From an uncultured Anaerobutyricum sp. (GTDB lineage: Bacteria; Bacillota; Clostridia; Lachnospirales; Lachnospiraceae), in assembly GCF_934307085.1 (NCBI RefSeq), contig NZ_CAKRCF010000014.1, positions 1 through 63,720 of the forward strand: DNA of 63,720 nt, in the 5' to 3' direction. Shown piece by piece: positions 8,067-16,624 of this stretch. A model generated the notes under the pieces. That model was not told the origin of the DNA. It saw nothing but the letters and a program-made list of their open reading frames with translations, and did not search any database. The stretch's first letter is position 1, and each line of letters begins with the position of its first letter. Position numbers and translations under genes: made by a program.

Positions 8067-11000
8067 TTAGCAATAGCTTTCCTGTTTGTGTATCTTGCCT
8101 TTTTTCACTGGAGCCTTTTTGTTTTCTTCCTTTTTGACAACGCTTACTCTTCTCTTCGCCTGTTTTGCATTCATGACAAGCATCTGCAGGCGGTTCTCAA
8201 TATTGGCAAAACTTACATCTGGGTCATAGTCGAGTGGAAGAATCTGTACATCTGGGTAGATTTCTTTTAACTTTTTGGTAATTCCTCGTCCTACCACGTG
8301 GTTTGGAAGGCATCCAAATGGCTGAAGGATGAGGAAGAATTTACAGCCGTGTTTGGCGTGGTGCAGAATTTCTCCCGGAATGAGCACGCCTTCTCCGGCA
8401 TCGAAAGTATGATGAATAATCGGGTCGCTGTCTTTTACGAGTTCATCCATTCGGCAGGCTGGTTCGTAGAGTGGATGTTCTTTGGCGATGGAGTCTGTCA
8501 ATTTATGGGCAAAGTCAAAGATGGTATCTGCGGTACGGTACCATACCTTCTGATCAATCGGTTTATTTAAGTGATATTCTTTTATCTGGGCATCCTGATA
8601 GAAGTAAGTTTTGCGAATAACATCTGTCATTCTTGCCTCAATAATTTCAAATCCATTTTCTTCTAAGTATGCTTCGATATCGTGGTTTGCTCCCGGATGG
8701 AAGTTTAGGAGGTACTCTCCGACAATTAATACCTGCTGTTTTAAGTAGGTGCGGTCATATCGAACTTTTTTCATGATTGCGATTGCCTTTTTAAAGCCTT
8801 TTCTTACTCCTGCAATTCCGTGTTTTTCAAGACCTTCGATTACTTCGTCTAAGGCTTTTTCAAATGCGACATCCGCATCTCCTTTTGTCAGTTCATATGG
8901 ACGGATTTTTCGAAGAAGTTCCTCTAGTACATCAATCATTGGCAGGGCAAATGCAATTCTTGCTGCCGATAAAATGTTCATTTTAAAGCCAGGATGCATA
9001 TCATGGGAATCGGCATCATCGTTGGTCAGTATCGGAACATCGGCATATCCGGCATCATCTAAGGCTTTTCTTAATAAAGCGCCATAGTGTGTCAGACGGC
9101 AGTCTCCCACGTATTTTCCCATTCCGATAGCAACTTCCTGTCCATCGTATTTGCCGCTTCGCAGTGCCGCTAAAGCCTCCCCAATAACAATCTGTGCCGG
9201 GAAACAAATGTCATTATGTACATACTGTTTCCCAAGACGGATGGCTTCTTCTCGTCCGATGTCTAATGGAACTGCCTTGATTCCCTGTGTGGAAAGTGCT
9301 GCAGACATGACGCGGCAGAAAGCGTGAGAAGTATTTGGCACAAGTACAACTCTTTCTTTGCGGCTTTCTTTTGTAAATTTCACTGGATATGGCTCTGCTA
9401 ATGGTTTTACTTCATGGACTAACTTTTTCTCTCGGCCCATTTCTACGGTTTCTAAAAAAGAACGGACACGGATGCCTAAAGGTCCTTGAATATCACTTTC
9501 ATCTACCTTTAAAATGAGCGGTGTTTTCCCAGAAATTTCTTTCATCATACGAACAATCTCATCGGATAAATACGCATCGTGTCCACAGCCGAAACTTACG
9601 ACCTGCACATATTCAAGATTTTCGCTCTGTGCTGCCAAAATCGCAGAAGATAACATACGAGCATGATAGTTATTTACCACATCGATACGGCTCCTTCTAA
9701 GTTCTGTGTGGTTCACTTCTGGTAAAGAATCTGCGGTAAGTACCGGGATTCCTGCCTTTGTAAACATGAGTGGCAGGTCATGATTTACCAACGCATCGTT
9801 TTGATATGGGCGGGAAGCTAATACTACAGCAAACTTTCCTGCTTTTTGTACATCTTCAAGAACTTTCGCTCCTGCCTTTTTCAGTTCTGTATCAAAACTC
9901 TTTTGTGCCGCATCTCCTGCTTTTATGGCTACTAAAGTTTCTTCTTTTGTAATTCCAAAAGTTTCACTCATATACGCAACAAGCTGTTTCTGGCGGTCTT
10001 TTTTCGTATACCAGTGAAACAGCGGTGCATCGTATGGCACGCCCCATTTTTCAGATGGGTTATCAGAGTTTCTTATAACAATCGGATATCCTTTTACAAC
10101 CGCACACATGGACTGGCTGGTTTTTTCCGTATTTTCCGTTGGAACTGTTGTTACGGATGGCATGAAAATTCGGTCTACTTTATGCTTTACAAGATTTCTT
10201 ATATGGCCATGTACCAGCTTTGCAGGGAAACATACGGTGTCGGATGTTACGGCAGAAAGCCCATCCTCATACATTTTTCTCGTACTCTTATCGGAAATGC
10301 GTACGGTATATCCTAATGCCTGCCAAAAGGTTTTCCAGAATGGCATGGTATCCCAGTAGGATAATACTCTTGGCAAACCGATGACTTCTGTTCTCTGCTT
10401 TGTGCTTCCTTTTCCATGTTCTTTGGTGTTTTCCCCGACATATTCTGGGGAATGTTCATTTTTATATGTATTCGAAAGATTATGTGGATAATCTTTAAAT
10501 AACAGCTCTTCTCTTATCCTATAAAGATTTGGCACTGCATTTACCTTTTGCAGTTTTTCTTTTACCTGTCGGTTTACTTCTTTATCCTTTGGATTACCGA
10601 TAACCTCTCCACGCTCACAACGATTATTTGTCACCCAGGAATTTCCGTTAGAGAACTTCACAATCGTTCTGTTACAGTGGTTTCCGCAGAATGGGCATGG
10701 GGAATTAGCATCCTGTGTATAAGAAAAAGTATCTAAGTTCTGTAAATCCCAGATTTCTTCTGTTTCTGAACTTTTCTCGTATTTTTCCTTTGCAATAAGA
10801 GCCATTCCAATCGCACCCATAATTCCAGGATAAGGTGCTCTTACTACATCCCTGCCGACATATTCTTCTATTGCACGAAGAACCGCATCATTTTCAAAAG
10901 TTCCACCCTGTACAACAATCTTTTTACCAAGAGAATCCAGATTGGAAACACGAATAACTTTTGTAAATACATTTTCAATGATGGAACGGCAAAGTCCTGC

Positions 11001-12632
11001 CATAATGTCTTCGGATGTTCTTCCATTTCGCTGTTCAGTAATAATACCACTGTTCATAAAAACGGTGCATCGGCTTCCAAGTACGGCAGGGTTCTTTGAA
11101 GAAAATGCCGTCTTCGCAATTTCTTTTGTTGGTATATGTAAAGAAGAAGCGAAGTTCTCAAGGAAAGAACCACATCCAGAAGAACAGGCTTCATTCAAAA
11201 GAATGTTAGTGATAACCCCATTTTCCAGCCAGATTGCCTTCATATCCTGTCCGCCAATATCCAGAATAAATGATGCATCCTGAATATATTTCTCTGCGGC
11301 TCTCGCATGCGCTACTGTCTCTACCGTATGATTTTTTATGTCAAATGCTTTGGAAAAAAGCATTTCTCCGTATCCAGTTGTTCCAGCCGAAAGAATCTTA
11401 AGTTTTGCTCCTGCTTCTTTATAACGCTCTCTTAAATCAATCAGTGCCTGCTTTGCTACCTTTAATGGGTCACCCTCATTTGGCGCATAAAAAGAATCTA
11501 AAATTTCTTCATTATCGGAAAGGAGAACAAACTTCGTTGTCGTACTTCCGGCATCAATACCAAGATAGCCTCGCACAACTTCTCCTTTTTGTGGCTTTTT
11601 CCATATGATTTTTTTCTTTTCATGTGCCTTTTCAAAGGCTGCCTTATCTTCCTCAGAAGCAAAAAATGGTCTGGCTTTTTCTTCATTTTCTAAAGAAATA
11701 TTTGTGCCGTTTTTCTTTGTTTCTTCTTTTTGCTGCTGAATTTGTTCTAACTTCTTTAATATGTCTGCTACCGCAACTTTTTTACTGCCCGCAAACATTT
11801 CCTTTAACGATAATGCCGCGCCTGTCGCAATCATTAATTCGGGATGTTCCGGAATTAAAATATCTTCTTTTTCTAACTGTAATCTCTCAGAAAATACACG
11901 AACCAAGACCGGATTAAAAGTCAGCGGACCACCTTCAAACGCAACCGGACTCTCGATTTCAAGTCCCTGTGCAAGCCCTCCGATTGTCTGCTTCGCAATC
12001 GCATGAAATGCAGAAAGTGCCAGATCTTCCTTTGCTGCTCCCTGATTTAAAAGCGGCTGAATATCCGTCTTTGCATACACACCACAACGACCGGAAATGT
12101 CATATACATGCTCACCCTTTTCTGATAATGCATTAAACTCTTCCACTGGAACCTTTAACACAGATGCAATTTCATCGATAAATGCTCCTGTACCACCGGC
12201 ACAGCTTCCGTTCATTCGCATATCGGAAACACTTCTCATATGGTCCGTCTCGCTCTCTTTAAAGAAAATCATCTTTGCATCCTGACCACCAAGCTCAATT
12301 GCGGTTCCGACTTTCTCATACTTTTTCTGAAGTGCAATCGCATTCGCTGCTACCTCCTGTGCAAACGGAACACCCAAACTTTCCGCAATCGGCTTTGCCC
12401 CGGAACCAGTCAGGCACACTCTGACTTTTTGTCCCGGCATTTTTTCATCGAACTTTTTCAATATCTCAAGTACACTCTTTAACTGATCCGCATGATGTCT
12501 TTCATAATTAGAAAAAACGACTTTATAATCACTATCACCTGTCTGTATAACCACAATCTTTGTTGTCGTGGAACCTACATCAATACCGACCAGGATTTCA
12601 GACTGTTCTGCCTTTCGTCTTTCGTCTTTCAT
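8067..12632 (-). CDS. Fused acyl-CoA dehydratase activase / DUF2229 protein (BadF/BadG + HgdB-like)
   Basis: 1521-residue protein with two BadF/BadG/BcrA-type ASKHA ATPase domains: GIDVGSTTTK near residue 15 and GIDAGSTTTK near 357. Cluster-ligand cysteines are present in NGSCAGGTG and SGRCGVYAKTD of the first, and EACSSGCGSF and GSRCTVF of the second. A CPFCGNHCNR ribbon lies near residue 645. From about residue 749 (IGLPRVLSYWDTMPFWKTF) it continues with DUF2229 and 2-hydroxyglutaryl-CoA-dehydratase D-component-like regions. In this superfamily the ATPase drives low-potential electrons from a [4Fe-4S] cluster into the dehydratase or reductase partner. Here donor and acceptor parts share one chain. 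Start chosen at 12632: AAAGGA lies 7 nt upstream. It is monocistronic. The true substrate is unknown. Confidence 0.85.
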   Translation of the reverse strand: MKDERRKAEQSEILVGIDVGSTTTKIVVIQTGDSDYKVVFSNYERHHADQLKSVLEILKKFDEKMPGQKVRVCLTGSGAKPIAESLGVPFAQEVAANAIALQKKYEKVGTAIELGGQDAKMIFFKESETDHMRSVSDMRMNGSCAGGTGAFIDEIASVLKVPVEEFNALSEKGEHVYDISGRCGVYAKTDIQPLLNQGAAKEDLALSAFHAIAKQTIGGLAQGLEIESPVAFEGGPLTFNPVLVRVFSERLQLEKEDILIPEHPELMIATGAALSLKEMFAGSKKVAVADILKKLEQIQQQKEETKKNGTNISLENEEKARPFFASEEDKAAFEKAHEKKKIIWKKPQKGEVVRGYLGIDAGSTTTKFVLLSDNEEILDSFYAPNEGDPLKVAKQALIDLRERYKEAGAKLKILSAGTTGYGEMLFSKAFDIKNHTVETVAHARAAEKYIQDASFILDIGGQDMKAIWLENGVITNILLNEACSSGCGSFLENFASSLHIPTKEIAKTAFSSKNPAVLGSRCTVFMNSGIITEQRNGRTSEDIMAGLCRSIIENVFTKVIRVSNLDSLGKKIVVQGGTFENDAVLRAIEEYVGRDVVRAPYPGIMGAIGMALIAKEKYEKSSETEEIWDLQNLDTFSYTQDANSPCPFCGNHCNRTIVKFSNGNSWVTNNRCERGEVIGNPKDKEVNRQVKEKLQKVNAVPNLYRIREELLFKDYPHNLSNTYKNEHSPEYVGENTKEHGKGSTKQRTEVIGLPRVLSYWDTMPFWKTFWQALGYTVRISDKSTRKMYEDGLSAVTSDTVCFPAKLVHGHIRNLVKHKVDRIFMPSVTTVPTENTEKTSQSMCAVVKGYPIVIRNSDNPSEKWGVPYDAPLFHWYTKKDRQKQLVAYMSETFGITKEETLVAIKAGDAAQKSFDTELKKAGAKVLEDVQKAGKFAVVLASRPYQNDALVNHDLPLMFTKAGIPVLTADSLPEVNHTELRRSRIDVVNNYHARMLSSAILAAQSENLEYVQVVSFGCGHDAYLSDEIVRMMKEISGKTPLILKVDESDIQGPLGIRVRSFLETVEMGREKKLVHEVKPLAEPYPVKFTKESRKERVVLVPNTSHAFCRVMSAALSTQGIKAVPLDIGREEAIRLGKQYVHNDICFPAQIVIGEALAALRSGKYDGQEVAIGMGKYVGDCRLTHYGALLRKALDDAGYADVPILTNDDADSHDMHPGFKMNILSAARIAFALPMIDVLEELLRKIRPYELTKGDADVAFEKALDEVIEGLEKHGIAGVRKGFKKAIAIMKKVRYDRTYLKQQVLIVGEYLLNFHPGANHDIEAYLEENGFEIIEARMTDVIRKTYFYQDAQIKEYHLNKPIDQKVWYRTADTIFDFAHKLTDSIAKEHPLYEPACRMDELVKDSDPIIHHTFDAGEGVLIPGEILHHAKHGCKFFLILQPFGCLPNHVVGRGITKKLKEIYPDVQILPLDYDPDVSFANIENRLQMLVMNAKQAKRRVSVVKKEENKKAPVKKGKIHKQESYC

Positions 12633-12667
12633 AAATAAATCCTTTCGTTTTACAAACATTTACTATC

Positions 12668-12730
12668 GCGTGTTTAAAAAATGATTTCTGCAAATTGGGG
12701 CGTGTAGATTTTTTTTCAAATACGCTCTAA
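12668..12730. repeat. Inverted repeat of the GAGYGTRYTTGAAAAA family, upstream of the activase gene
   Basis: GCGTGTTTAAAAAAT (12668-12682) faces the complement of TTAGAGCGTATTTGAAAAA (12712-12730). It lies 36-98 bp upstream of the activase start. Related arms occur at 19901-19963, 30026-30149 and 31114-31193. Confidence 0.55.
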
Positions 12731-12915
12731 TATAAATCTAATTTTTTGGATATTCTCAAATGTAATTTCAGTTAAAATCACTGGCATAAAAATTGTTATA
12801 AAAATAAATAGCAGATGCCACAAAACATTGTCTGCAACCTCCACTATCAGATACAATATTGTATTATACTACGACTTTTAAAAATATGTAAGTCCCTTTT
12901 TTAATTTGTGGGAAG

Positions 12916-13065
12916 GGATTGGTAAACAGACGAACCTCCAGGTATTTATTCTATGTAAAATGCTTCGTATCACTGCACTTAAACTGCTCAACCGCAATTT
13001 AAGTTTGTTCTAAGGCGCATTTTTACATAGTATAAATACCTGGAAATTCTGTTTGTTCCAATTCC
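12916..13065. repeat. Large hairpin upstream of the AAA/nuclease gene
   Basis: A 150-bp inverted repeat in the 732-bp divergent gap between the activase and AAA genes. Outer boxes are GGGATTGG and CCAATTCC, then AAACAGA/TCTGTTT, then a near-perfect stem of about 24 bp (CCAGGTATTTATTCTATGT with ACATAGTATAAATACCTGG, plus TAAAATGC/GCATTTTTA), then an internal loop and a terminal stem ACTTAAA/TTTAAGT. The layered architecture resembles the 7495-7801 element, but the sequence does not. The rest of the gap (12731-12915, 13066-13364) holds no gene I can support. Confidence 0.75.
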
Positions 13066-13364
13066 ATGAATTTATTCAAAAGTGACATAGCATATTAAAA
13101 GTCGAAGGTGGGGGGAGGCTAGAGATCGGCCAGATGGTTATGGCTTTAAATTTTAAAAGATTGATTAACTTTCAAATTATTCTTATTGCATATTCATTTT
13201 TTAATATGAAACAATTATTTTGTTCCAACAGTCTTAAGTAAAACAGTGAAAATCAAATATTTTCTATTTATGGCCTTAAAAAGAGCGGCTATAATAAAAT
13301 ATAGCAACCAGGTAAAAATATGATATACTACAAATATAAGTATTCATGGAGAGGAGGAAATAAC

Positions 13365-14924
13365 ATGGGAATATATTTTAATCCAAAGAATGGAAGTTTT
13401 ACGGAAGATAAAAATAGTCAAATTTATGTTGATAAAACGGAACTCTTGAAATTTTTAAATAAAAGACTAAAAACAAATGGGAAATGTATTGCTGTCAGTC
13501 ATGCCCGACGTTTTGGTAAGTCGCATGCTGCTGGAATGATTGATGCTTACTATAGTCTTGGTAGTGATTCATCAGAACTGTTTGCAGATACGAAGATTGC
13601 ATCTGACCCAGATTATGAAAAATATCGCAATAAATATAATGTCATTTATCTAGACATTTCATCCTTTTGGGATGACTACAAAGGCAATCTGACAGAAAAG
13701 ATTGTGGAATATATTTATGATGATATCACGGAAGAACTGGGAAATATTCTGGATTATAAAAAGAAATTAAGTTATGTATTAATGAAAATCTATGAAAAGA
13801 CGGAAATTCCTTTTGTTATTATTATTGATGAATGGGATTGTGTTATTCGAAATAGCAACGACCAGAATTTAATTCATAACTATTTACAGTTTCTCCACTC
13901 ACTGTTTAAATCGGAAGAATCGAAATCATTTTTAGCTCTGGGATATATCACAGGTATTTTACCAATTAAGAAGATAAAAGATGAATCTGCTTTAAATAAC
14001 TTTCAGGAATATACTATGCTGGATTCCTATCCAATCACAGAATACTATGGCTTTACCGAAAAAGAAGTGAACGATTTATGTGAAGATTTTGAAATGGATT
14101 TTGAGACAATGAAGGCATGGTATAATGGATATTTGATTGATGACATGCCTATGTATAATCCAAATTCTGTATCGAGGGCATTGGAGCGACATAAAGTAGA
14201 TTCTTATTGGAGGAACACTTCTGCATTTGGTACTATCAATACTTTTATTACAATGAATTATGCTGGATTGAAGGAAGATGTGCTTGCCATGCTATCTGGA
14301 GAAAAAGTTATGATAAATACCAATACTTTTCAGAATGATTTTTCTACGATAGCTTCAAAAAGTGATGTTTTAACTGCTTTAGTTCACCTTGGTTATCTTG
14401 GATACGATGCAGATATGAAAAGTGCTTACATTCCTAATTATGAAGTAGCCACAGCATTTGAATCTGCGTTACAGACAGGCTCTTGGGAAGAAATCGCAGC
14501 ATCCATTTCCAGATGTGATGAACTGCTCATTGCTACGATTAATAAAAATGCTGAAAAAGTAGCTGAACTCATTGAACTTGCTCATGAAACTTACACTTCT
14601 GTATTAAAATATAACGACGAAAATTCTCTAAGTTGTGTACTTACGATGGCATACTTTACAGCACCGGCTTATTATAATATCATTCGGGAGATGCCCTCTG
14701 GAAAAGACTTTGCGGATTTTGTCTTTTTACCAAGAGCAAATGCGGGCAATCGCCCTGCGATGATTGTGGAATTAAAACATAATAAGACAGCAGATGCCGC
14801 AATTAATCAGATTAAAGAAAATAGATACCATGGTGCTTTATCTGGATATAAGGGGAAGATTCTGTTGGTTGGGATTAATTACGATGAGAAAAAGCAGCAC
14901 ACTTGTATAATCGAAGAATTCTAA
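13365..14924 (+). CDS. AAA-ATPase-like / PD-(D/E)XK nuclease-superfamily protein
   Basis: 519 residues. The N-terminal AAA-ATPase-like domain (Pfam AAA-ATPase_like type) has a divergent Walker A RRFGKS at residues 48-53 and a Walker B VIIIDEWD ending near residue 158. The C-terminal PDDEXK_9-type domain ends in FADFVFLPR then MIVELKHNK (Glu469, Lys471), the D...ExK nuclease core. Such proteins are heavily amplified in gut Firmicutes and Bacteroidetes and are often linked to mobile DNA, but their role is unknown. Start chosen at 13365 because AGGAGG (13352-13357) is 7 nt upstream; an upstream in-frame ATG lacks a ribosome site. Its stop codon lies inside the terminal box of palindromic element B, and another large hairpin precedes it. 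Confidence 0.85.
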   Translation: MGIYFNPKNGSFTEDKNSQIYVDKTELLKFLNKRLKTNGKCIAVSHARRFGKSHAAGMIDAYYSLGSDSSELFADTKIASDPDYEKYRNKYNVIYLDISSFWDDYKGNLTEKIVEYIYDDITEELGNILDYKKKLSYVLMKIYEKTEIPFVIIIDEWDCVIRNSNDQNLIHNYLQFLHSLFKSEESKSFLALGYITGILPIKKIKDESALNNFQEYTMLDSYPITEYYGFTEKEVNDLCEDFEMDFETMKAWYNGYLIDDMPMYNPNSVSRALERHKVDSYWRNTSAFGTINTFITMNYAGLKEDVLAMLSGEKVMINTNTFQNDFSTIASKSDVLTALVHLGYLGYDADMKSAYIPNYEVATAFESALQTGSWEEIAASISRCDELLIATINKNAEKVAELIELAHETYTSVLKYNDENSLSCVLTMAYFTAPAYYNIIREMPSGKDFADFVFLPRANAGNRPAMIVELKHNKTADAAINQIKENRYHGALSGYKGKILLVGINYDEKKQHTCIIEEF

Positions 14925-15219
14925 TTTGTAGAGTTAGTAACAGACGCCGCTGGAGAAAATAAGTAGTCGGATTGCCAGAAGTAATATTGAACAGAGAGAC
15001 GAAATAATATCCCCTTTTTGAGCTGTTGTGCTAAACGTTCCATTTTGCCCAGTAAAGCAGAAACTTCGCAGAAACGAATGCGAAGTTTCTATGGTCAAAA
15101 TTCCACAGCACAAAGGCTCAAAAAAGGGGATATTTTTTCGTCTCTCTTTCTTATAGGATTTGAGCAATCCGGTTAAAATTCTTCGAAGGCGGCTGTCTAT
15201 TCTATTACCAACAAATTGA
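14918..15219. repeat. Large palindromic element, copy B
   Basis: About 302 bp, same orientation as copy A. Terminal box TTCTAATTTGTAGAG starts in the stop codon of the AAA gene. Inward: CAGACGCCGCTGG with CGGCTGTCT; CGGATTGC (14968-14975) with GCAATCCGG (15164-15172). A stem of about 30 bp (14994-15023 with 15116-15146, one mismatch and one bulge) follows, beginning GAGAGACGAAA. The core is nearly identical to copy A (GTTGTGCTAAACGTTCC to TTCCACAGCACAA), and the terminal hairpin is changed to CTTCGCA/TGCGAAG, a compensated difference from copy A. Confidence 0.85.
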
Positions 15220-15227
15220 GTGGAGTA

Positions 15228-15599
15228 CTTCTAATTTGTAAAATCAGGTGAAAATTCTTATAATGCATATGAATGGAACAGCTGCTGTGAACAGTCTTCT
15301 ATCGGATTGCTCAAGAAAAACTGGAAAGGAGGGATTTATTTCTAAGGTTGTATTTTGTGACTTTGTGCTGTGGAGTTTTGACTGTAACCTTACGAGCTCG
15401 TTTTCGATGCCTTAGCAGGTCGCAGGAAGCTCCGGTGGAGGTTTCTGCGAGCCGAGGTTGTCCTATCAGGCAAAACGGAATGTTTAGCACAACGGAACAA
15501 AATCAACCTTAGAATAAATCCCTCTTTTCAAAGTCATCGATGCAATCCGAACACAAGCCTCTCCACAGCAGCGTCTGTCTAGCTCTACAAATTAGAATT
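15228..15599. repeat. Large palindromic element, copy C (inverted, enlarged core)
   Basis: Reverse orientation relative to A and B. CGGATTGC (15303-15310) pairs with GCAATCCG (15542-15549). The variable stem begins GAGGGATTTATT and spans 15329-15358 with 15497-15524, about 28 bp with two bulges. Core box TTTGTGCTGTGGAGTTTTG (15362-15380) faces the complement of GTTGTGCTAAACATTCC (15477-15493). The interior is longer than in A and B and carries its own hairpin (TCGCAGGAAGCTCC with GGAGGTTTCTGCGA, 15420-15450). The right terminal box CTCTACAAATTAGAATT abuts the stop codon of azlD. B and C together form an inverted pair filling the gap between two convergent genes. Confidence 0.8.
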
Positions 15600-15916
15600 T
15601 AAATCACCGTCATGATTCCCTCAATAATAAACACCGCCACACAAGCTCCCACCGCTACCACTATCAGACTCTTTCTCTGATATGCAAGCACAATGGCAAC
15701 TGCCAGTCCTGCAATAGCAGAGATAAGGCTTCCTGTGGCAGTAAAAATTGCCGGAATTGTCATAGCAGCTAATACCGTATATGGGATGTAGTAGAGGAAG
15801 GAGTTAAAGAATTTATTTTTTATTTTATGTTTTACGAGTACAAGTGGAATGGCTCTTATCAGGTATGTAACGATTGCCATTACTAACAGGTATGGTAAAA
15901 ATATTTTAAAGCTCAT
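15599..15916 (-). CDS. azlD: AzlD family branched-chain amino acid transport protein
   Basis: 105-residue membrane protein with about four hydrophobic segments, the small subunit of an AzlC/AzlD (BrnF/BrnE-type) branched-chain amino acid exporter. The LIRAIPLVLVKH segment near residue 21 is characteristic. Its start overlaps the end of azlC by 11 bp, implying translational coupling. The stop codon touches the terminal box of palindromic element C. Exported substrate (leucine, isoleucine, azaleucine) is a family inference. Confidence 0.87.
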   Translation of the reverse strand: MSFKIFLPYLLVMAIVTYLIRAIPLVLVKHKIKNKFFNSFLYYIPYTVLAAMTIPAIFTATGSLISAIAGLAVAIVLAYQRKSLIVVAVGACVAVFIIEGIMTVI

Positions 15917-16607
15917 CTTCCTTCACCTCCACTGGGAATAATACTGCCGCAATTAAGGATGCGACTACGGTACATATAATAATTGCGAAACCGCCGGAGA
16001 GGTTTGCAAATACTGGGATGTATTTTAAGGCTACGCTGATTGCGACGGCAATACATACTGCTACAAACACATGGCTGTCATCCCTTGCTTTTGGTACGAC
16101 AACAGCGATAAACATTCCATAAAGGGCAACGCCTAATGCGTTTGTGATAATGGCTGGCAGGATGTTTCCAAGTAATGCACCGCCTAATGTTCCGAGTGTC
16201 CATCCAATGATTGGAATAATAGTAAGCCCCATAAAATATTTTCGTTTAATCTTACCTGGATTCTGGATGGCTACGGCAAAGATTTCATCGGTGATGGCAA
16301 AACCAAGAATCCAGCGCCAGATTCCTTTGAAGTCGTCATCAACTTTCTGTGAAAGTGAAATTGCCATCAGCATATATCTTAAGTTGATGATGAACTGGGA
16401 CAGTACCATCTCAACTAATGTTCCAAGTTCTGCAATGATGGTAAGTCCTGCAAACTGACCGGCAGAGGTCAGATTGGTAAGTGAAATTAATACTGCTTCA
16501 CTGACAGTTAAGTCTTTGTCTACTGCAAGAATCCCGAATGCGAAAGAAACGGCAGCATAGCCGAGTCCAATGGGGATTCCGTCTCTGATTCCTTGTTTAA
16601 AGTTCAT
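15906..16607 (-). CDS. azlC: AzlC family branched-chain amino acid exporter, large subunit
   Basis: 233 residues, polytopic inner-membrane protein. Family hallmarks are GIRDGIPIGLGYAAVSFAFG near the N-terminus, the LTSAGQFAGL segment and the DEIFAVA motif. ATG at 16607 is preferred, since GGGGGAAAG precedes it by a few bases; the frame also opens upstream at TTG codons. It forms a two-gene operon with azlD. A perfect 11-bp hairpin lies in its leader, 17 nt before the start, and could control translation or RNA stability. Confidence 0.9.
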   Translation of the reverse strand: MNFKQGIRDGIPIGLGYAAVSFAFGILAVDKDLTVSEAVLISLTNLTSAGQFAGLTIIAELGTLVEMVLSQFIINLRYMLMAISLSQKVDDDFKGIWRWILGFAITDEIFAVAIQNPGKIKRKYFMGLTIIPIIGWTLGTLGGALLGNILPAIITNALGVALYGMFIAVVVPKARDDSHVFVAVCIAVAISVALKYIPVFANLSGGFAIIICTVVASLIAAVLFPVEVKEDEL

Positions 16608-16624
16608 ACTTTCCCCCAACAACG

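Noticed and set aside
14934..15167. Open frame of 77 codons in element B
   Set aside because: Generated by the conserved core of the palindrome; the similar frame in element A (7459-7692) encodes matching residues only because the DNA core is shared. The mirrored, compensated stem changes argue for structure rather than coding.
14918..15599. CRISPR array
   Set aside because: The repeats are inverted palindromic units of about 300 bp, not short direct repeats separated by unique spacers, and no cas genes are nearby.
14918..15599. Integron attC-type recombination sites
   Set aside because: attC sites also have variable paired stems, but the RYYYAAC/GTTRRRY terminal core boxes and an integron integrase are not visible, and the elements are longer with conserved inner cores.
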